The notes: generated by a model not told the origin, from the letters alone. Shown: positions 14,272 to 24,154, numbered from the stretch's first letter. The stretch: DNA of 49,789 nt from Alicyclobacillus sp. SP_1 (GCF_024706985.1 NZ_JAMCCX010000020.1:1-49789), one strand, 5' to 3'. Program-made: numbers and translations.

Positions 14272-15657
14272 GTGCAGTTTTCTCGTTCCACGAATTCCAG
14301 TTCCTCGGATTTAAAACGACGCTCATCGAAACGAATCCTTTGGGTTGGCTTCCTCCTGATGGTGGCATTGACTACGTACTCTACTGTGGCAGAGTGGTCT
14401 GGAATGGCCAGAATGCATCTGCTGCACTATGATTACGCATTCTTTTATCGCGCTTTTTTAGCGATTCTTCACCCTGCTTCCGCAGGTGGTAGCCTCTATT
14501 CACGCAGCGCAGAACAGAGCTTTATGCTGCGCCACGGATTTTTGCTTCTGCCTCACAACCAATACGTCTACCCGCCGCAGTTCGCTTTATTGTTCAGCCC
14601 ACTTGGGTTGCTCTCATTTTCTCAGTCCGCTCTGGCGTGGTTGACCTTATCCGTGTTTTGTTATGTTGTTGGAGTCTTTTTATTCATCCGACTTTTATTG
14701 CCTCAACTTCGCGGCATTCGACTATTTGCATTGTGGATGGTCATTGCCATTCTCACACCTGCTCAGATCGATCTCGCTGCTGGCAATGTCAACTCCATCC
14801 TCTTTGGTCTCGTGGCGATGTCACTCTACCTTCTCTATGTGCGCAAGCGCCCTCTTTGGGCAGGGCTACCTCTGGCGGTCGCGATTGTCTTCAAAGTGAC
14901 GCCAGCCGCAATCCTTGTCTATGTGCTATTGCGTCGGCAATGGAAGATGTTCTTTTCCACGTTGACCTTTACCGCCGTCCTATCTCTGCTGGACATCGCC
15001 GTTCTCGGCCCGCAGTCCCTGGTCTACTATGCACGCCATTTTGTCGCATTCGGACAGACGAGCATGAAAAATGGCCCGGCTCCTTACAACCAATCGATTC
15101 TCGGCGTGCTTGGCATGCTAACGAAACACCACGTCATGCTCTTGTCTCCCCGCACAGAGACAGCCATTTACATGGTATTTGCTGCGACATGCGGCATCCT
15201 CATTCTCTGGCTGACCCAGCGGACGCGCCAAAATCAGCGTTGGGATGTGGCACTCGCCAGCCTCACCCCACTCCTGTTTTCCCCACTCATTGAAGAGATG
15301 CACATGATGTTCGCCCTGCCGGCCATCTTGGCAACATTGGCTACTGCATTGGACACGAAGACAGAGACGACCCATCTTGCGCATCCTTCGGCGAAGAGGC
15401 GTCGTCAGTGGTCCCTCCGGACTCTTGTCACTCTTGAATTCCTACTCTTGTCGCTGCCAACCACGTTCTTGCTGAATTTTGTCACGCATCGTGTCCCCCA
15501 ACTCTTTTTCCTACACACCCAGATGTTTTGGGTCCTTCTCCTAGCGACCAGCACCGTGATGACTCAAATCCGCCGACCGCTCGCGACCACTTCTCGAGAG
15601 AGTCGATGGCTCGGTAATTCTCCCCACGCAACGGAACAAGAGCGAAGGGCTCTGTGA
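14272..15657 (+). CDS. GT87-like (DUF2029) membrane glycosyltransferase
   Basis: This 461-residue polytopic membrane protein has about ten hydrophobic segments. The first outer loop after TM1 carries DYAFFYRAF and the LPHNQYVYPPQFALLFSPLGLLSF segment, typical of GT87/DUF2029 polyprenyl-phosphate-sugar-dependent transferases (GT-C fold), with the conserved Asp in the loop after TM1. A KVTPAAILVY block lies near residue 200. Such enzymes add sugars to cell-surface glycans from the outer face of the membrane. The start is GTG at 14272, with a GAAAGGGTGA sequence about 14 bases upstream, so a start slightly further down is possible. It is not in an operon with its neighbours. Confidence 0.75.
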   Translation: MQFSRSTNSSSSDLKRRSSKRILWVGFLLMVALTTYSTVAEWSGMARMHLLHYDYAFFYRAFLAILHPASAGGSLYSRSAEQSFMLRHGFLLLPHNQYVYPPQFALLFSPLGLLSFSQSALAWLTLSVFCYVVGVFLFIRLLLPQLRGIRLFALWMVIAILTPAQIDLAAGNVNSILFGLVAMSLYLLYVRKRPLWAGLPLAVAIVFKVTPAAILVYVLLRRQWKMFFSTLTFTAVLSLLDIAVLGPQSLVYYARHFVAFGQTSMKNGPAPYNQSILGVLGMLTKHHVMLLSPRTETAIYMVFAATCGILILWLTQRTRQNQRWDVALASLTPLLFSPLIEEMHMMFALPAILATLATALDTKTETTHLAHPSAKRRRQWSLRTLVTLEFLLLSLPTTFLLNFVTHRVPQLFFLHTQMFWVLLLATSTVMTQIRRPLATTSRESRWLGNSPHATEQERRAL

Positions 15658-15758
15658 GAGTGCGCGGAAATTCTGCATCAACGGGCACAAGCCGACAGAC
15701 GAATCTCTCGCGTGAATGCTACACTGGAGAGAGTTTGATGTAGCGGGAGGATGTTTTT

Positions 15759-16628
15759 ATGTATCAAGAAGGATTTGTGAACGTGACGGGTGGACGAGTA
15801 TGGTATCGGCAGACAGGGCGTACGGGGAAGGCTCCGCTACTCGCACTGCATGGCGGTCCAGGCAGTTCCCATCTCTCGCTCTCCATTCTCGAGACGATTG
15901 GAGACGACCGTCCAGTCATTCTATATGACCAATTAGGATGCGGATTTTCGCAACGGCCAACGGATGCCTCGCTCTGGAGGATGGAACGATTTGTGGAGGA
16001 ACTGGCCACTGTTCGGAGCGTACTGAATTTGGATACCGTTCATCTCTTTGGCCATTCCTTTGGGACTATGCTGTTGGCAGACTATCTCATCAAAGAACAC
16101 CCTTCCGGAGTACAAAGTGCCATCTTTTCTGGCCCATGCCTCAGTGCAAAGCGATGGTTGGAAGACGCTCATCACTACCGGTCCGAATTGCCTGTTGAAA
16201 TTCAGGCCACCCTTTTGCGTTGCGAAGAGAGCGGTCAGACGAATACTGAGGAATACCGCGAAGCCAGTAAAGCCTATGAACGGCTCCACGTTTGCAGATT
16301 GGAACGCACACCAGAAGAGCGGGCAGAGAGCGCTCGAATGTTCGGTGCAGACGTATACAACGCCATGTGGGGACCGTCCGAATTTTGTGCCACTGGAAAC
16401 TTGCGAGACTTCGACTGTACTGCCGACCTGCACAAACTGGAAATGCCTTGCCTGTTTACCTGTGGACGATACGACGAGGCGTCTCCCGCCTCCACCGCCT
16501 ATTACAAGGCGCAAGTTTCGCGTTCGGAACTCCACATCTTCGAAAACAGTGCTCACGTGCCGATGCGCGAAGAGCCGGAAGAATTTGTTCGCGTCATCCG
16601 CGAATTCCTCCGGCGTCACGACGAGTGA
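15759..16628 (+). CDS. Proline iminopeptidase-family alpha/beta hydrolase
   Basis: This protein of 289 residues has HGGPG at 31-35 (oxyanion hole), GHSFG at 98-102 with Ser100 as nucleophile, Asp239 in GRYDEASP and His266 in NSAHVP, a complete catalytic triad. The HGGPG form is typical of the proline iminopeptidase (peptidase S33) group, which frees N-terminal proline from peptides; members also cleave other small amides. A cap domain lies at about 125-210. It is cytoplasmic, with no signal peptide. An upstream GGGAGGA site fits the ATG at 15759. Confidence 0.85.
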   Translation: MYQEGFVNVTGGRVWYRQTGRTGKAPLLALHGGPGSSHLSLSILETIGDDRPVILYDQLGCGFSQRPTDASLWRMERFVEELATVRSVLNLDTVHLFGHSFGTMLLADYLIKEHPSGVQSAIFSGPCLSAKRWLEDAHHYRSELPVEIQATLLRCEESGQTNTEEYREASKAYERLHVCRLERTPEERAESARMFGADVYNAMWGPSEFCATGNLRDFDCTADLHKLEMPCLFTCGRYDEASPASTAYYKAQVSRSELHIFENSAHVPMREEPEEFVRVIREFLRRHDE

Positions 16629-16735
16629 CGACTATAGGGGCCGCCGATGGACATCCTTATTCTTTCGGGTGCCCCTTCGTTCTGCAAGACGACCCAACTG
16701 GCCCCCGACACAAGAAACGTGGGCGGCCGTTCCAT

Positions 16736-17611
16736 TCAGCCGAGAAAACGGTGGCTTGGCAACCCAGGCACATCCGTGCGGTGGCGAAAGACACCACCCG
16801 CTCCCGGCTGATCCGCTCGTTCTGCGTCAGTGAGTCCCACTCGCGCAGTCGTGATATAGAGGTCCCGGTGCCCTGGGCCACCAAACGTGCAAGAAGTGAC
16901 ATGTGTAGCAGGCACCGTCGCAACGTCGAGTAGCGCGCCTGAACCAGGATGCCACTTAGAGACGCGTCCACCATCCCAATGCGCTATCCATATATTTCCT
17001 TCTGAATCTGCGGTCATCCCGTCGGGAATGCCAAACGCCGGCGGAATTTCGAACGACGATTTTAGCGGTCCCAATCGCCCTTCCTCTAGATAAAACTCAA
17101 ACGTCTGAACACAGCGCCTAGGCGTATCGATGTAGTACATCTCCTGGTGGTCGGGACTCCAAGCCAAACCGTTTGAAATCGTCACGTCGCCCAAAGATAA
17201 CCGTAGCGGACCAGAATTCGACAGCATATAAAGGCTCGCAATCGGTTGAGACTCCGTCATGTCCATCGTCCCAATCCACCAGCGCCCGCGCGCGTCGCAC
17301 TTGCCATCATTGAAACGAATTTGCTCCAAGTCAGTCTTTAGCGAGGTCACGGGAGTACGCTCGCCAGTCTCCACGTTAAGTTGCTGAATCTCTTTGCCGA
17401 GGGCAATTAAAATATGCTGATCGTCCTTCAGCGCCAGGGCGCTGACCATCCCTCCCACATCGAGACTGGACAGTCGTCCGTCTCGGCCGTCAATCCAATG
17501 CACGGTATGACCGAGAATATCGACAAAATACAACCGCGAAAGCCGTTCGTCCCAGACCGGCCCTTCGCCTAATTCCGCGCGAACATCTGCCACTAGTTCC
17601 AAACTCAACAT
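16736..17611 (-). CDS. SMP-30/gluconolactonase-family lactonase
   Basis: This six-bladed propeller protein of about 291 residues has the family blocks ELGEGPVWDERLSRLYFVDI (first metal ligand Glu), RFNDGKCDARGRWWIGTM (Asn and Asp ligands) and ISNGLAWSPD, DGMTADSEGNIWIA (later Asn/Asp ligands). It should open sugar lactones with a divalent metal. The start at 17611 is preceded directly by GAGAGG, so a TTG a few codons later is also possible. It is the last gene of a GH35-lacI-lactonase operon. In that setting it is the best candidate for hydrolysing galactono-1,4- or 1,5-lactone before the dehydratase encoded at 29522. Confidence 0.8.
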   Translation of the reverse strand: MLSLELVADVRAELGEGPVWDERLSRLYFVDILGHTVHWIDGRDGRLSSLDVGGMVSALALKDDQHILIALGKEIQQLNVETGERTPVTSLKTDLEQIRFNDGKCDARGRWWIGTMDMTESQPIASLYMLSNSGPLRLSLGDVTISNGLAWSPDHQEMYYIDTPRRCVQTFEFYLEEGRLGPLKSSFEIPPAFGIPDGMTADSEGNIWIAHWDGGRVSKWHPGSGALLDVATVPATHVTSCTFGGPGHRDLYITTARVGLTDAERADQPGAGGVFRHRTDVPGLPSHRFLG

Positions 17612-17704
17612 CCTCTCGTGTAAAACTCGCTGCCGGACATCCTCGCGCTCGGTGAAGCCCGATTGCAGTCTCAACTACGCGACCATGCTATCCTCTTGCC
17701 AGAA

Positions 17705-17760
17705 CGAATCCTGCTCTACGAATCCTGCTCTACGAATCCTGCTCTACGAATCCTGCGCTA
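17705..17760. repeat. Four tandem 14-bp repeats
   Basis: The unit CGAATCCTGCTCTA occurs four times head to tail (17705, 17719, 17733, 17747); only the last has one change (GCGCTA). It fills the gap between the lacI stop (17765) and the lactonase gene. It is short enough to vary in copy number by slippage. Confidence 0.9.
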
Positions 17761-17764
17761 CTCC

Positions 17765-18835
17765 TCATCCACACGGTTCAGAAAGCTGACTAAGCTGCCC
17801 TGCGGCAGCATTCAGCCCGTCAACCGTACTGCGCCGAATTTTGAGAACTGGCTCCAGTACCGTATGCTTGCGCACGCGGCGCTTTTGAATCAATTGTAAA
17901 AGTACTCTTACCGAGGTCTCCCCCAACTCTTTGCTGCGCTGAGAAATGGTTGTCAATTCAGGTGTGGTCGAGGCGGCCAGCACTGTGTCGTCAAAGCCGA
18001 CCACGGCAATATCGGCAGGAATGCGCAATCCGTGGTCAAATGCGGTCTTAATTACTCCAACCGAGACAAAGTCATTGACGCAAAAGACTGCAGTTGGCCG
18101 CTCTGGAAGCGCCAACAACTCTTCCATGCGGCGCATTCCACAACCAATCGAGAAGTCCCCGAGAAGCATCCACTCGGGTCGACTCGAGAGACCGTTGACC
18201 GCGAGCGTTTGCTCGAAGGCAGCAATTTTCTCCGTCGTGGCAGTAATCTCCGGTTCGCCGCCGATGAAGCCAATGTGGCGATGACCGAGATCGATAAGAT
18301 GTTGCGTTGCCAATTCGGCACCCCGATGCTCATCAATGAAAACTCGATGAAAACTGGAGCCAGGTAAATCGCCGTTGACGAGAACGATGGGAATTCGTCG
18401 ATTCAAGTCTTCTAATTCTTGAGCCAAGTCCGGCGGACAGTGCCGCTGATTGATACGTCCTCCGAGAAACAAAATCCCGTCCACCTGCTTCTCTCGCAAC
18501 AGCGCCAGGTATTGCGACTCGTACTCAAAATTACCATGCGTTGTGCACAAAAAGAAAGTATATCCTTTTTCTCTGAGTGCATTTTCTGCTCCCGTGAATA
18601 CTTCAGGGAAGAACGGGTTGTTGATGTCCGGTATGACAATGCCGATTGTCCCAGTCACTTTCTTCAACAAACTGCGGGCCAGTCCATTGGGCTGGAATTG
18701 ATATTTTTCGATTAATGCGAGAACCTTCTGACGTGTCGACGCTTTGACGGGAGCAGTTCCATTCAGCACCCTCGAGACCGTCGAGACAGAGACCTCCGCT
18801 TCACGTGCGATGTCATAAACGGTGACATCCAACAT
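17765..18835 (-). CDS. LacI-family transcriptional regulator
   Basis: This protein of 356 residues has an N-terminal helix-turn-helix (VTVYDIAREAEVSVSTVSRVLNG, residues 4-26), the hinge helix after it (LARSLLKKV), and a periplasmic-binding-protein-like sugar sensor from about 60. The operator is probably the LacI-type palindrome at 21514-21527 in front of the GH35 gene of the same operon. The start is ATG at 18835, 5 bases after GAGG and 20 bases behind the GH35 stop. The ligand is likely galactose or a galactoside, inferred from the neighbours. Confidence 0.9.
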   Translation of the reverse strand: MLDVTVYDIAREAEVSVSTVSRVLNGTAPVKASTRQKVLALIEKYQFQPNGLARSLLKKVTGTIGIVIPDINNPFFPEVFTGAENALREKGYTFFLCTTHGNFEYESQYLALLREKQVDGILFLGGRINQRHCPPDLAQELEDLNRRIPIVLVNGDLPGSSFHRVFIDEHRGAELATQHLIDLGHRHIGFIGGEPEITATTEKIAAFEQTLAVNGLSSRPEWMLLGDFSIGCGMRRMEELLALPERPTAVFCVNDFVSVGVIKTAFDHGLRIPADIAVVGFDDTVLAASTTPELTTISQRSKELGETSVRVLLQLIQKRRVRKHTVLEPVLKIRRSTVDGLNAAAGQLSQLSEPCG

Positions 18836-18855
18836 CTATGCCTCGCTCCAATCTG

Positions 18856-21501
18856 CTAACATAGGGAAGCCCTCATCCAATGATTTCGTCGGATTGCCTC
18901 TGTTCCCTCCCGGAAAATCTCGGGTCTTTCAATATATCCATCGGCGGTTGCCTGAATGAAGAGTCGAAGAGTAACGGCTTGCCTCTCTTCGAGCAGCGAA
19001 TTTTCCAGCCACAGCGCATCTGTGCGTCCCCCCACGAGGTGAGGAGACAACTGCGGTCCAAACCACAGTCTTCCAGCCAGGTGATGATCCAACCATACGT
19101 CCATCCGAGCGTTCTCCCCAGCCACTCGCAGATGGATGGAGGACAACACAGCCCTCTGGTGGATGGACAGTCTTCCGGTGACAAGATAGCGCTCTCCTGT
19201 TTTGACCGGAAGTGGCCACTGCACAGATGACTCCTGCACACATCTACCCTGCCAAACCTCTTCCCGGACGCGAGCGGTGTTCCACCCATGAATTGGTGCT
19301 TGAACGCATGGTTCTCCGTCCTTTGGGGGAGACACAGATATGTTACCGGAAGCGCTGTCTACCTCCTCTCCCGCCAGTTTCCCGCGGATGGCGTGGACTG
19401 AACCGAGTATCCCCTTCATCGATCCGAGCACCAAGCTCTGGCACGAATCGTCATGAAAATTGCTGTGACCCCAAGATTCCACCCAAATGTGCAACACATG
19501 GTTTCCCTCATAGACCTTCGAAAACATGCACTCAAAAGCCCGACCATCGCCCGCAAAGACCCCTTCGCAACGGTCATCGACGTACACCCACACAAGATCT
19601 GCAGCGCCCTCCACATAAATGCCTTGAACCGCCCCAGTCAAAGTCGCCTCGTATACGACCTGACCTTGATAGACACCGAGGAGGTCCATCGGCAACGGAT
19701 GATAATACACTATGTCTGCCAGTGGCTCGGTCTTCGGCAAGACCATCGCGCTACTCAACCAGGTGAGGCCCGGCAAACTCAGTGTCGAATCCGTCATCGC
19801 GGCCTCTTCCGTCCAATGGGTCGGTTGGGTGCCATCTGCCGAAAGCCCCGGAGTCAAAGACAGTTCCTGTACGCTTCCGTCCATGCCATACCAAGTTGCC
19901 TCGATTCCGTCCGAAGTAGCGTCGGCTCGAATCCAAAGAGTCCGCTCTGCTGCATCGTAAGCTATCTGACGAACCAGCGCGGAAGTAGACACACAACCCC
20001 AAGGCGAGACATAGGTGTGGCTGGCTATGCCCTCTGGCAAGACGACCACAAGGAGACGAAGACCTGTCTCCCACTCGCATTGGAAAAACTCGATACCCTC
20101 GCGGCAGACAAGGACAAAATCTCCGCTTTCCGAATCACTCCAAGCACTCTTATCCAGCGCCTCTCCGGTCGCATTCAGAATCCTCTGCAAAGGCTGAGAC
20201 AACTCCGAACCGCAGAGAACAGAATCGCCCGGTGTTGCTGCCAGTACGAGCATCGTAGCTCCGTCCGCCGCCGTATTTTGAACAATGGCCGCATTGGTCG
20301 AGAAGACAAGTTCCACCGCAGAAGTCCTGTTCCCTACATGAACTGAGTAGTTTTCGGTCATAACACCGTACGACATCGGCGCGATGGTCAGCGAACATGA
20401 CACGGTACCCAGCTGCTGCCCGGAAATCGTATGTAGCGAGTCTTGCAAGTTAAAGTAAAAACTTATTTTTTCTCGATCTCGCTGGATGGTTTGACGATAC
20501 ACTCGACCGTCTTCGCTGAGACGATCGGCGCCCTCTGCCCGTCCGTACAGAAAGGTGTCATGCGCGCTGTAAACAAGCTGGGTGAGCAGTCGATTTTCAT
20601 AGAAAGTGGCGCGTAGGCGCCCGTCCGCTGTCACCATGCCACCAAAGTCGTAATCGGTGGCGAGATAACTCGGCTTCGCTCGCCAATTGTTGATAGCTTG
20701 CCATGGTCCTCGGTGAATCCCGGACACCATGAGATATGGCGCGATGCCCTGAACTCCGGATGCCACCAAGCGACTCAGAGTCAGAGTGTCTCGGTTGGTT
20801 TCCATGGTCAGCGGGGCGATGTCCTGCGCTTCTAGGTCGCGTAGAATCGGGTTGTAAGCAGTGGCAAGAGCGGGATCTGCCGGATGTTGCGGATAAAAGT
20901 TAAACATCGGCAACAGATGCTCACTGCGACCAGTGGCGCCATCTAAGTCGCCTTGGCCAATACAAGCTGTGATGGGCACGTCCACGCCAAGGCGCCGCAT
21001 CATCCAAAACAGTGCATCCATGTACGCACGCGGGTTCTCGCATGGGAAGAAGTCCAATTCATTCTCCACTTGTACAGCCAAAACACATCCACCTCGGCTC
21101 GACAGATGCGGCAACAACACGGGGACAATCTGCTCATACCAATGCTCCGTCCAGTGGAGCCAAGTCGCATCGTACTGACGGACAGCCAAGCGCGCATCTC
21201 GATAGACCCACGCCGGAATACCGCCGCCATCCCACTCTGAGCAGATGTATGGGCCGGGCCTAGCAATCACGAACAGTCCCATCTCCTCACAAAGTGTCAA
21301 AAATGCGTCCACATCCGCATCTCCCGAAAACTGCAGGAGACCCTCTGAAGGTTCGTGAAAGTTCCAAGGTATGTAGACATCCACCGTGTTATAGCCAGCA
21401 ATCTTGACTTTCTCGAGGCGGTCTCGCCACTCCTGTTGCGGCAGTCGAAAATAGAATACGGAACTGATAAAGAGGAAACGGTCTGTGATTCGTCTCGTCA
21501 C
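18856..21501 (-). CDS. GH35 beta-galactosidase, first copy
   Basis: This is a cytoplasmic enzyme of about 881 residues. The TIM barrel (about 1-320) carries the GH35 blocks YNTVDVYIPWNFHEP, GLFVIARPGPYICSEWDGGG and QVENELDFF (acid/base Glu148); TMETNRD (Glu234) is the nucleophile candidate. The long C-terminal part is beta-rich, with galactose-binding-like and jelly-roll domains. I chose the GTG at 21501, 7 bases after AGGTGG, because the frame's ATG at 21528 overlies a LacI-type operator. There is no signal peptide, so it cleaves imported beta-galactosides. It heads the operon GH35-lacI-lactonase. It is distant from the second GH35 at 26829 and probably prefers another linkage. Confidence 0.85.
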   Translation of the reverse strand: MTRRITDRFLFISSVFYFRLPQQEWRDRLEKVKIAGYNTVDVYIPWNFHEPSEGLLQFSGDADVDAFLTLCEEMGLFVIARPGPYICSEWDGGGIPAWVYRDARLAVRQYDATWLHWTEHWYEQIVPVLLPHLSSRGGCVLAVQVENELDFFPCENPRAYMDALFWMMRRLGVDVPITACIGQGDLDGATGRSEHLLPMFNFYPQHPADPALATAYNPILRDLEAQDIAPLTMETNRDTLTLSRLVASGVQGIAPYLMVSGIHRGPWQAINNWRAKPSYLATDYDFGGMVTADGRLRATFYENRLLTQLVYSAHDTFLYGRAEGADRLSEDGRVYRQTIQRDREKISFYFNLQDSLHTISGQQLGTVSCSLTIAPMSYGVMTENYSVHVGNRTSAVELVFSTNAAIVQNTAADGATMLVLAATPGDSVLCGSELSQPLQRILNATGEALDKSAWSDSESGDFVLVCREGIEFFQCEWETGLRLLVVVLPEGIASHTYVSPWGCVSTSALVRQIAYDAAERTLWIRADATSDGIEATWYGMDGSVQELSLTPGLSADGTQPTHWTEEAAMTDSTLSLPGLTWLSSAMVLPKTEPLADIVYYHPLPMDLLGVYQGQVVYEATLTGAVQGIYVEGAADLVWVYVDDRCEGVFAGDGRAFECMFSKVYEGNHVLHIWVESWGHSNFHDDSCQSLVLGSMKGILGSVHAIRGKLAGEEVDSASGNISVSPPKDGEPCVQAPIHGWNTARVREEVWQGRCVQESSVQWPLPVKTGERYLVTGRLSIHQRAVLSSIHLRVAGENARMDVWLDHHLAGRLWFGPQLSPHLVGGRTDALWLENSLLEERQAVTLRLFIQATADGYIERPEIFREGTEAIRRNHWMRASLC

Positions 21502-21513
21502 ATTCACACCACC

Positions 21514-21527
21514 TGAAATCGGTTTCA
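21514..21527. promoter_or_regulatory. LacI-type operator upstream of GH35
   Basis: TGAAATCGGTTTCA is a perfect match to the LacI/CcpA-type consensus TGnAAnCGnTTnCA. It lies 13 bases before the preferred GTG start of the GH35 gene. It may bind the LacI regulator of the same operon, or CcpA. Confidence 0.65.
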
Positions 21528-21946
21528 TTCGCCATGGAATTTACGTCGTTGTCTTAATCAATTCTGGCGGACTGCATTGCAATTTGCAACCGCAACCACC
21601 TCTCGGCGAAATAAGACGAGAAATTATTTGTTCAGAAAAATATTGATATCTCGCAGCATTATGACTAATCTATACCTATACTCCCTAGATTTCTGCCTCG
21701 TCGATACAATGTCCTTCCAGCCACTGTTCTCCACTCTCTTGCAGAAGTCCATCGAGTGTCAAGGGGGAATGCCTATATTGTTATTATGAATTATTAATTT
21801 GAGGTATTCAACGGAAAGCTTATTGTTCCTCTCATTTCTGAGAACACACATCTTCGCCGGACTAGACAAAAGACGACGGCCTCGGCAAGCACTCATCGCC
21901 ACACCTCTGCTTTGGCCGAACGAAACGAAAGGGGTTTGACTCTTCC
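21528..21946. other. Divergent intergenic region between GH35 and GH2 genes
   Basis: These 419 bases separate the leftward GH35 operon from the rightward GH2 gene and must hold both promoters. The stretch 21600-21830 is AT-rich. I see no clear, well-spaced -35/-10 pair and no gene. A purine-rich AAAGGGG lies 12 bases before the GH2 start. Confidence 0.5.
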
Positions 21947-24154
21947 ATGGAAAAAAGTAAACGCGCCATCGTTGCGAAATCTGCTATGAGTGCGATTTTT
22001 CTCTGCGGAGCAGCAGCGCTGGTGGCTCCAGTCGCGTACGCGTCGCCGCTGTCGTATCACACGATCGACAACTTCCCGTCGCCGCACCTAGGCAAAACCG
22101 AACCGATGGACAGTCACATTGAGAACGTCGATGGCGTCAATGTCCTCTATCAATACGGCCAACCAGTTCCTTCTTTCGCGACAGATGGGTTCAAACAGCC
22201 GGGTCGCCAATTCATTTCATTGGACAAGGTGTGGCGGTTTCAAACGGATCCGACCGATGTTGGTGTCCTTGAAGGATGGGCTGACCCCGGATACAACGAC
22301 CAAAACTGGACGCCTGAGAAGATTCCCAGTTCCATGGACCTCTATGGCACAAAAGGCTTTGGGTCCACAGACGGCAGTTACTGGGGAAGTGGCGACTCCC
22401 TCTATGACGGATTCGCTTGGTTTCGCACGTCCGTTCAAGTGCCGCCAAACTGGAACAAAAAGTTCGTTCACTTGAACTTTCTTGCCGTCAACTACATGGC
22501 TTGGATTTATGTGAACGGTCAATTTGTAGGAGAGCATGAAGGTTCCAACACCGCATTCTCTTTGGATGTGAGTCGATACTTACACCCGGGGAAGAATGTC
22601 ATTGCCGTCCGAGTTTGGCGTCCGAATCCACACATGACCTTGGACCGTGCTGTTCCCAATGGTCGCGTCGACTACTGGCCCTATGGAGGCATCGTCTACG
22701 GCGCTTATTTAGAAGCTACGGACCAGATGAGCGTCAGCAAAATCTTGACGAACACTGGTGACCACACGTTGAACACGGACGTCGTTCTCTACAACCATGG
22801 TTCTAAGACTGCCACGCGCACACTCGTCGTCAATCCCGGAAAAGGTTCTGGAGGCAAGCCAGTATCTCAGACAGTCACCTTGGCTCCGCATTCGGTGCAA
22901 GTAGTCAAAATGACGTTCGCCATCCCGAAGGCACAGTGGTGGACAAGTTCCACACCAAATCTGTACACCGTCACCGCGTCCCTCTATGCACCAACCCCTG
23001 GGCCAGGGCCTGGTGCGCAAGCGGGATCGACCACAGGGACGGTCTATGGCCCCACGACCGTCGCTGGTGCATTGCAGCCGCCCGTTGGGCCAAATCCTCC
23101 TGCTGTACCGGGCGGCCCCGCACAGCCAGGACCGGTTGGAAAAGGCAACCCTCCACAGCCACCCACGCCGCCAGCCGGGCCGGGAGTTAAGCCCCTGGAC
23201 AGCTTGACGACGCACTATGGTATGCGCACCATCGGCATTGCCAACGACCATATCACGCTGAACGGCAAGCCCATCTTCCTGAAGGGGTTTGATTGGTACT
23301 CTGAATTCGGGAATGACGGAGAATCCATAACCAAGGCTCAATATCGAGAAGAACTGAGTGAAGTCCATAAATTAAATGCAAACTTCATTCGAAACAACTC
23401 CTATCCACGTGCTCCTTTTGTCTACCACTATGCCGACAGACATGGCATCATGGTCATGGATGAGGCGCCCAATATGTGGCTTAGTGGCAAAGGAGAAGAG
23501 CGACAACTGACTTACGGCTTGTCGAAAGCGTTAGTAGAGTCCATGGTATGGAACCACGAAAACAACCCGTCCATCATCCTCTGGTCGATGTCCGATGAGG
23601 TTCAACAGAACCATGGCTACTTCAAACGCTGGATGTCGCAATTGGTCGACGCAACCAAAAAGCTCGACGTGCAAAATCGACCCGTCACTTGGTGTGCTGA
23701 CCCGTGGCACTGGCATGGCGACAGTCTTGCAAGTGTTCTCGGATTGAATGAGTACTACGGCTATTTCTACAATACTAACCATCCAAAGCGCAACTACAAC
23801 TACTATCTCAGCCGCTTTCACAGCGAGTATCCGAACAAACCCATTTTGGTCACGGAAAATGGTAGTTGGTCGCTCAAAGGCAATGGGAATTCCGCAAATA
23901 CACCCGGCTCGCAAGAATGGGAAGCAAAACTCTTCCAAGAGAATTGGGATGTAGCACTGCAGAATGACTCTTTTGTAACCGGTTACACATATTGGGTTTT
24001 GAAGGACTACAAGACCCGCGGCGGATACAACCAGAATTTGAATGGATTTTCCACCATGGGCATGCTGTCCTTCAATATGCACCACAAGCGGCTCGTCTAC
24101 ACTGCTTTCAAAGATGCGAAGAACCCTATAGCCTACTCTTCCGTGGCAAAGTGA
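21947..24154 (+). CDS. Secreted GH2-family beta-galactosidase or glucuronidase
   Basis: This protein of 735 residues has a Sec signal peptide (lysine-rich start, hydrophobic core, AYA cleavage near residue 32). The order is a GH2 sugar-binding jelly roll (about 75-250), an Ig-like domain (about 260-345), a Pro/Gly-rich insert (about 349-414), then the TIM barrel. The acid/base Glu is in ILWSMSDE near residue 550 and the nucleophile Glu is in ILVTENGSW near 637. The motif HGIMVMDEAPNMWL is typical of the family. It is exported, in contrast to the two GH35 enzymes, so it acts outside the cell on a polymer or oligomer. The usual C-terminal lactase domains are absent. The exact sugar specificity is not decided. 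Confidence 0.85.
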   Translation: MEKSKRAIVAKSAMSAIFLCGAAALVAPVAYASPLSYHTIDNFPSPHLGKTEPMDSHIENVDGVNVLYQYGQPVPSFATDGFKQPGRQFISLDKVWRFQTDPTDVGVLEGWADPGYNDQNWTPEKIPSSMDLYGTKGFGSTDGSYWGSGDSLYDGFAWFRTSVQVPPNWNKKFVHLNFLAVNYMAWIYVNGQFVGEHEGSNTAFSLDVSRYLHPGKNVIAVRVWRPNPHMTLDRAVPNGRVDYWPYGGIVYGAYLEATDQMSVSKILTNTGDHTLNTDVVLYNHGSKTATRTLVVNPGKGSGGKPVSQTVTLAPHSVQVVKMTFAIPKAQWWTSSTPNLYTVTASLYAPTPGPGPGAQAGSTTGTVYGPTTVAGALQPPVGPNPPAVPGGPAQPGPVGKGNPPQPPTPPAGPGVKPLDSLTTHYGMRTIGIANDHITLNGKPIFLKGFDWYSEFGNDGESITKAQYREELSEVHKLNANFIRNNSYPRAPFVYHYADRHGIMVMDEAPNMWLSGKGEERQLTYGLSKALVESMVWNHENNPSIILWSMSDEVQQNHGYFKRWMSQLVDATKKLDVQNRPVTWCADPWHWHGDSLASVLGLNEYYGYFYNTNHPKRNYNYYLSRFHSEYPNKPILVTENGSWSLKGNGNSANTPGSQEWEAKLFQENWDVALQNDSFVTGYTYWVLKDYKTRGGYNQNLNGFSTMGMLSFNMHHKRLVYTAFKDAKNPIAYSSVAK

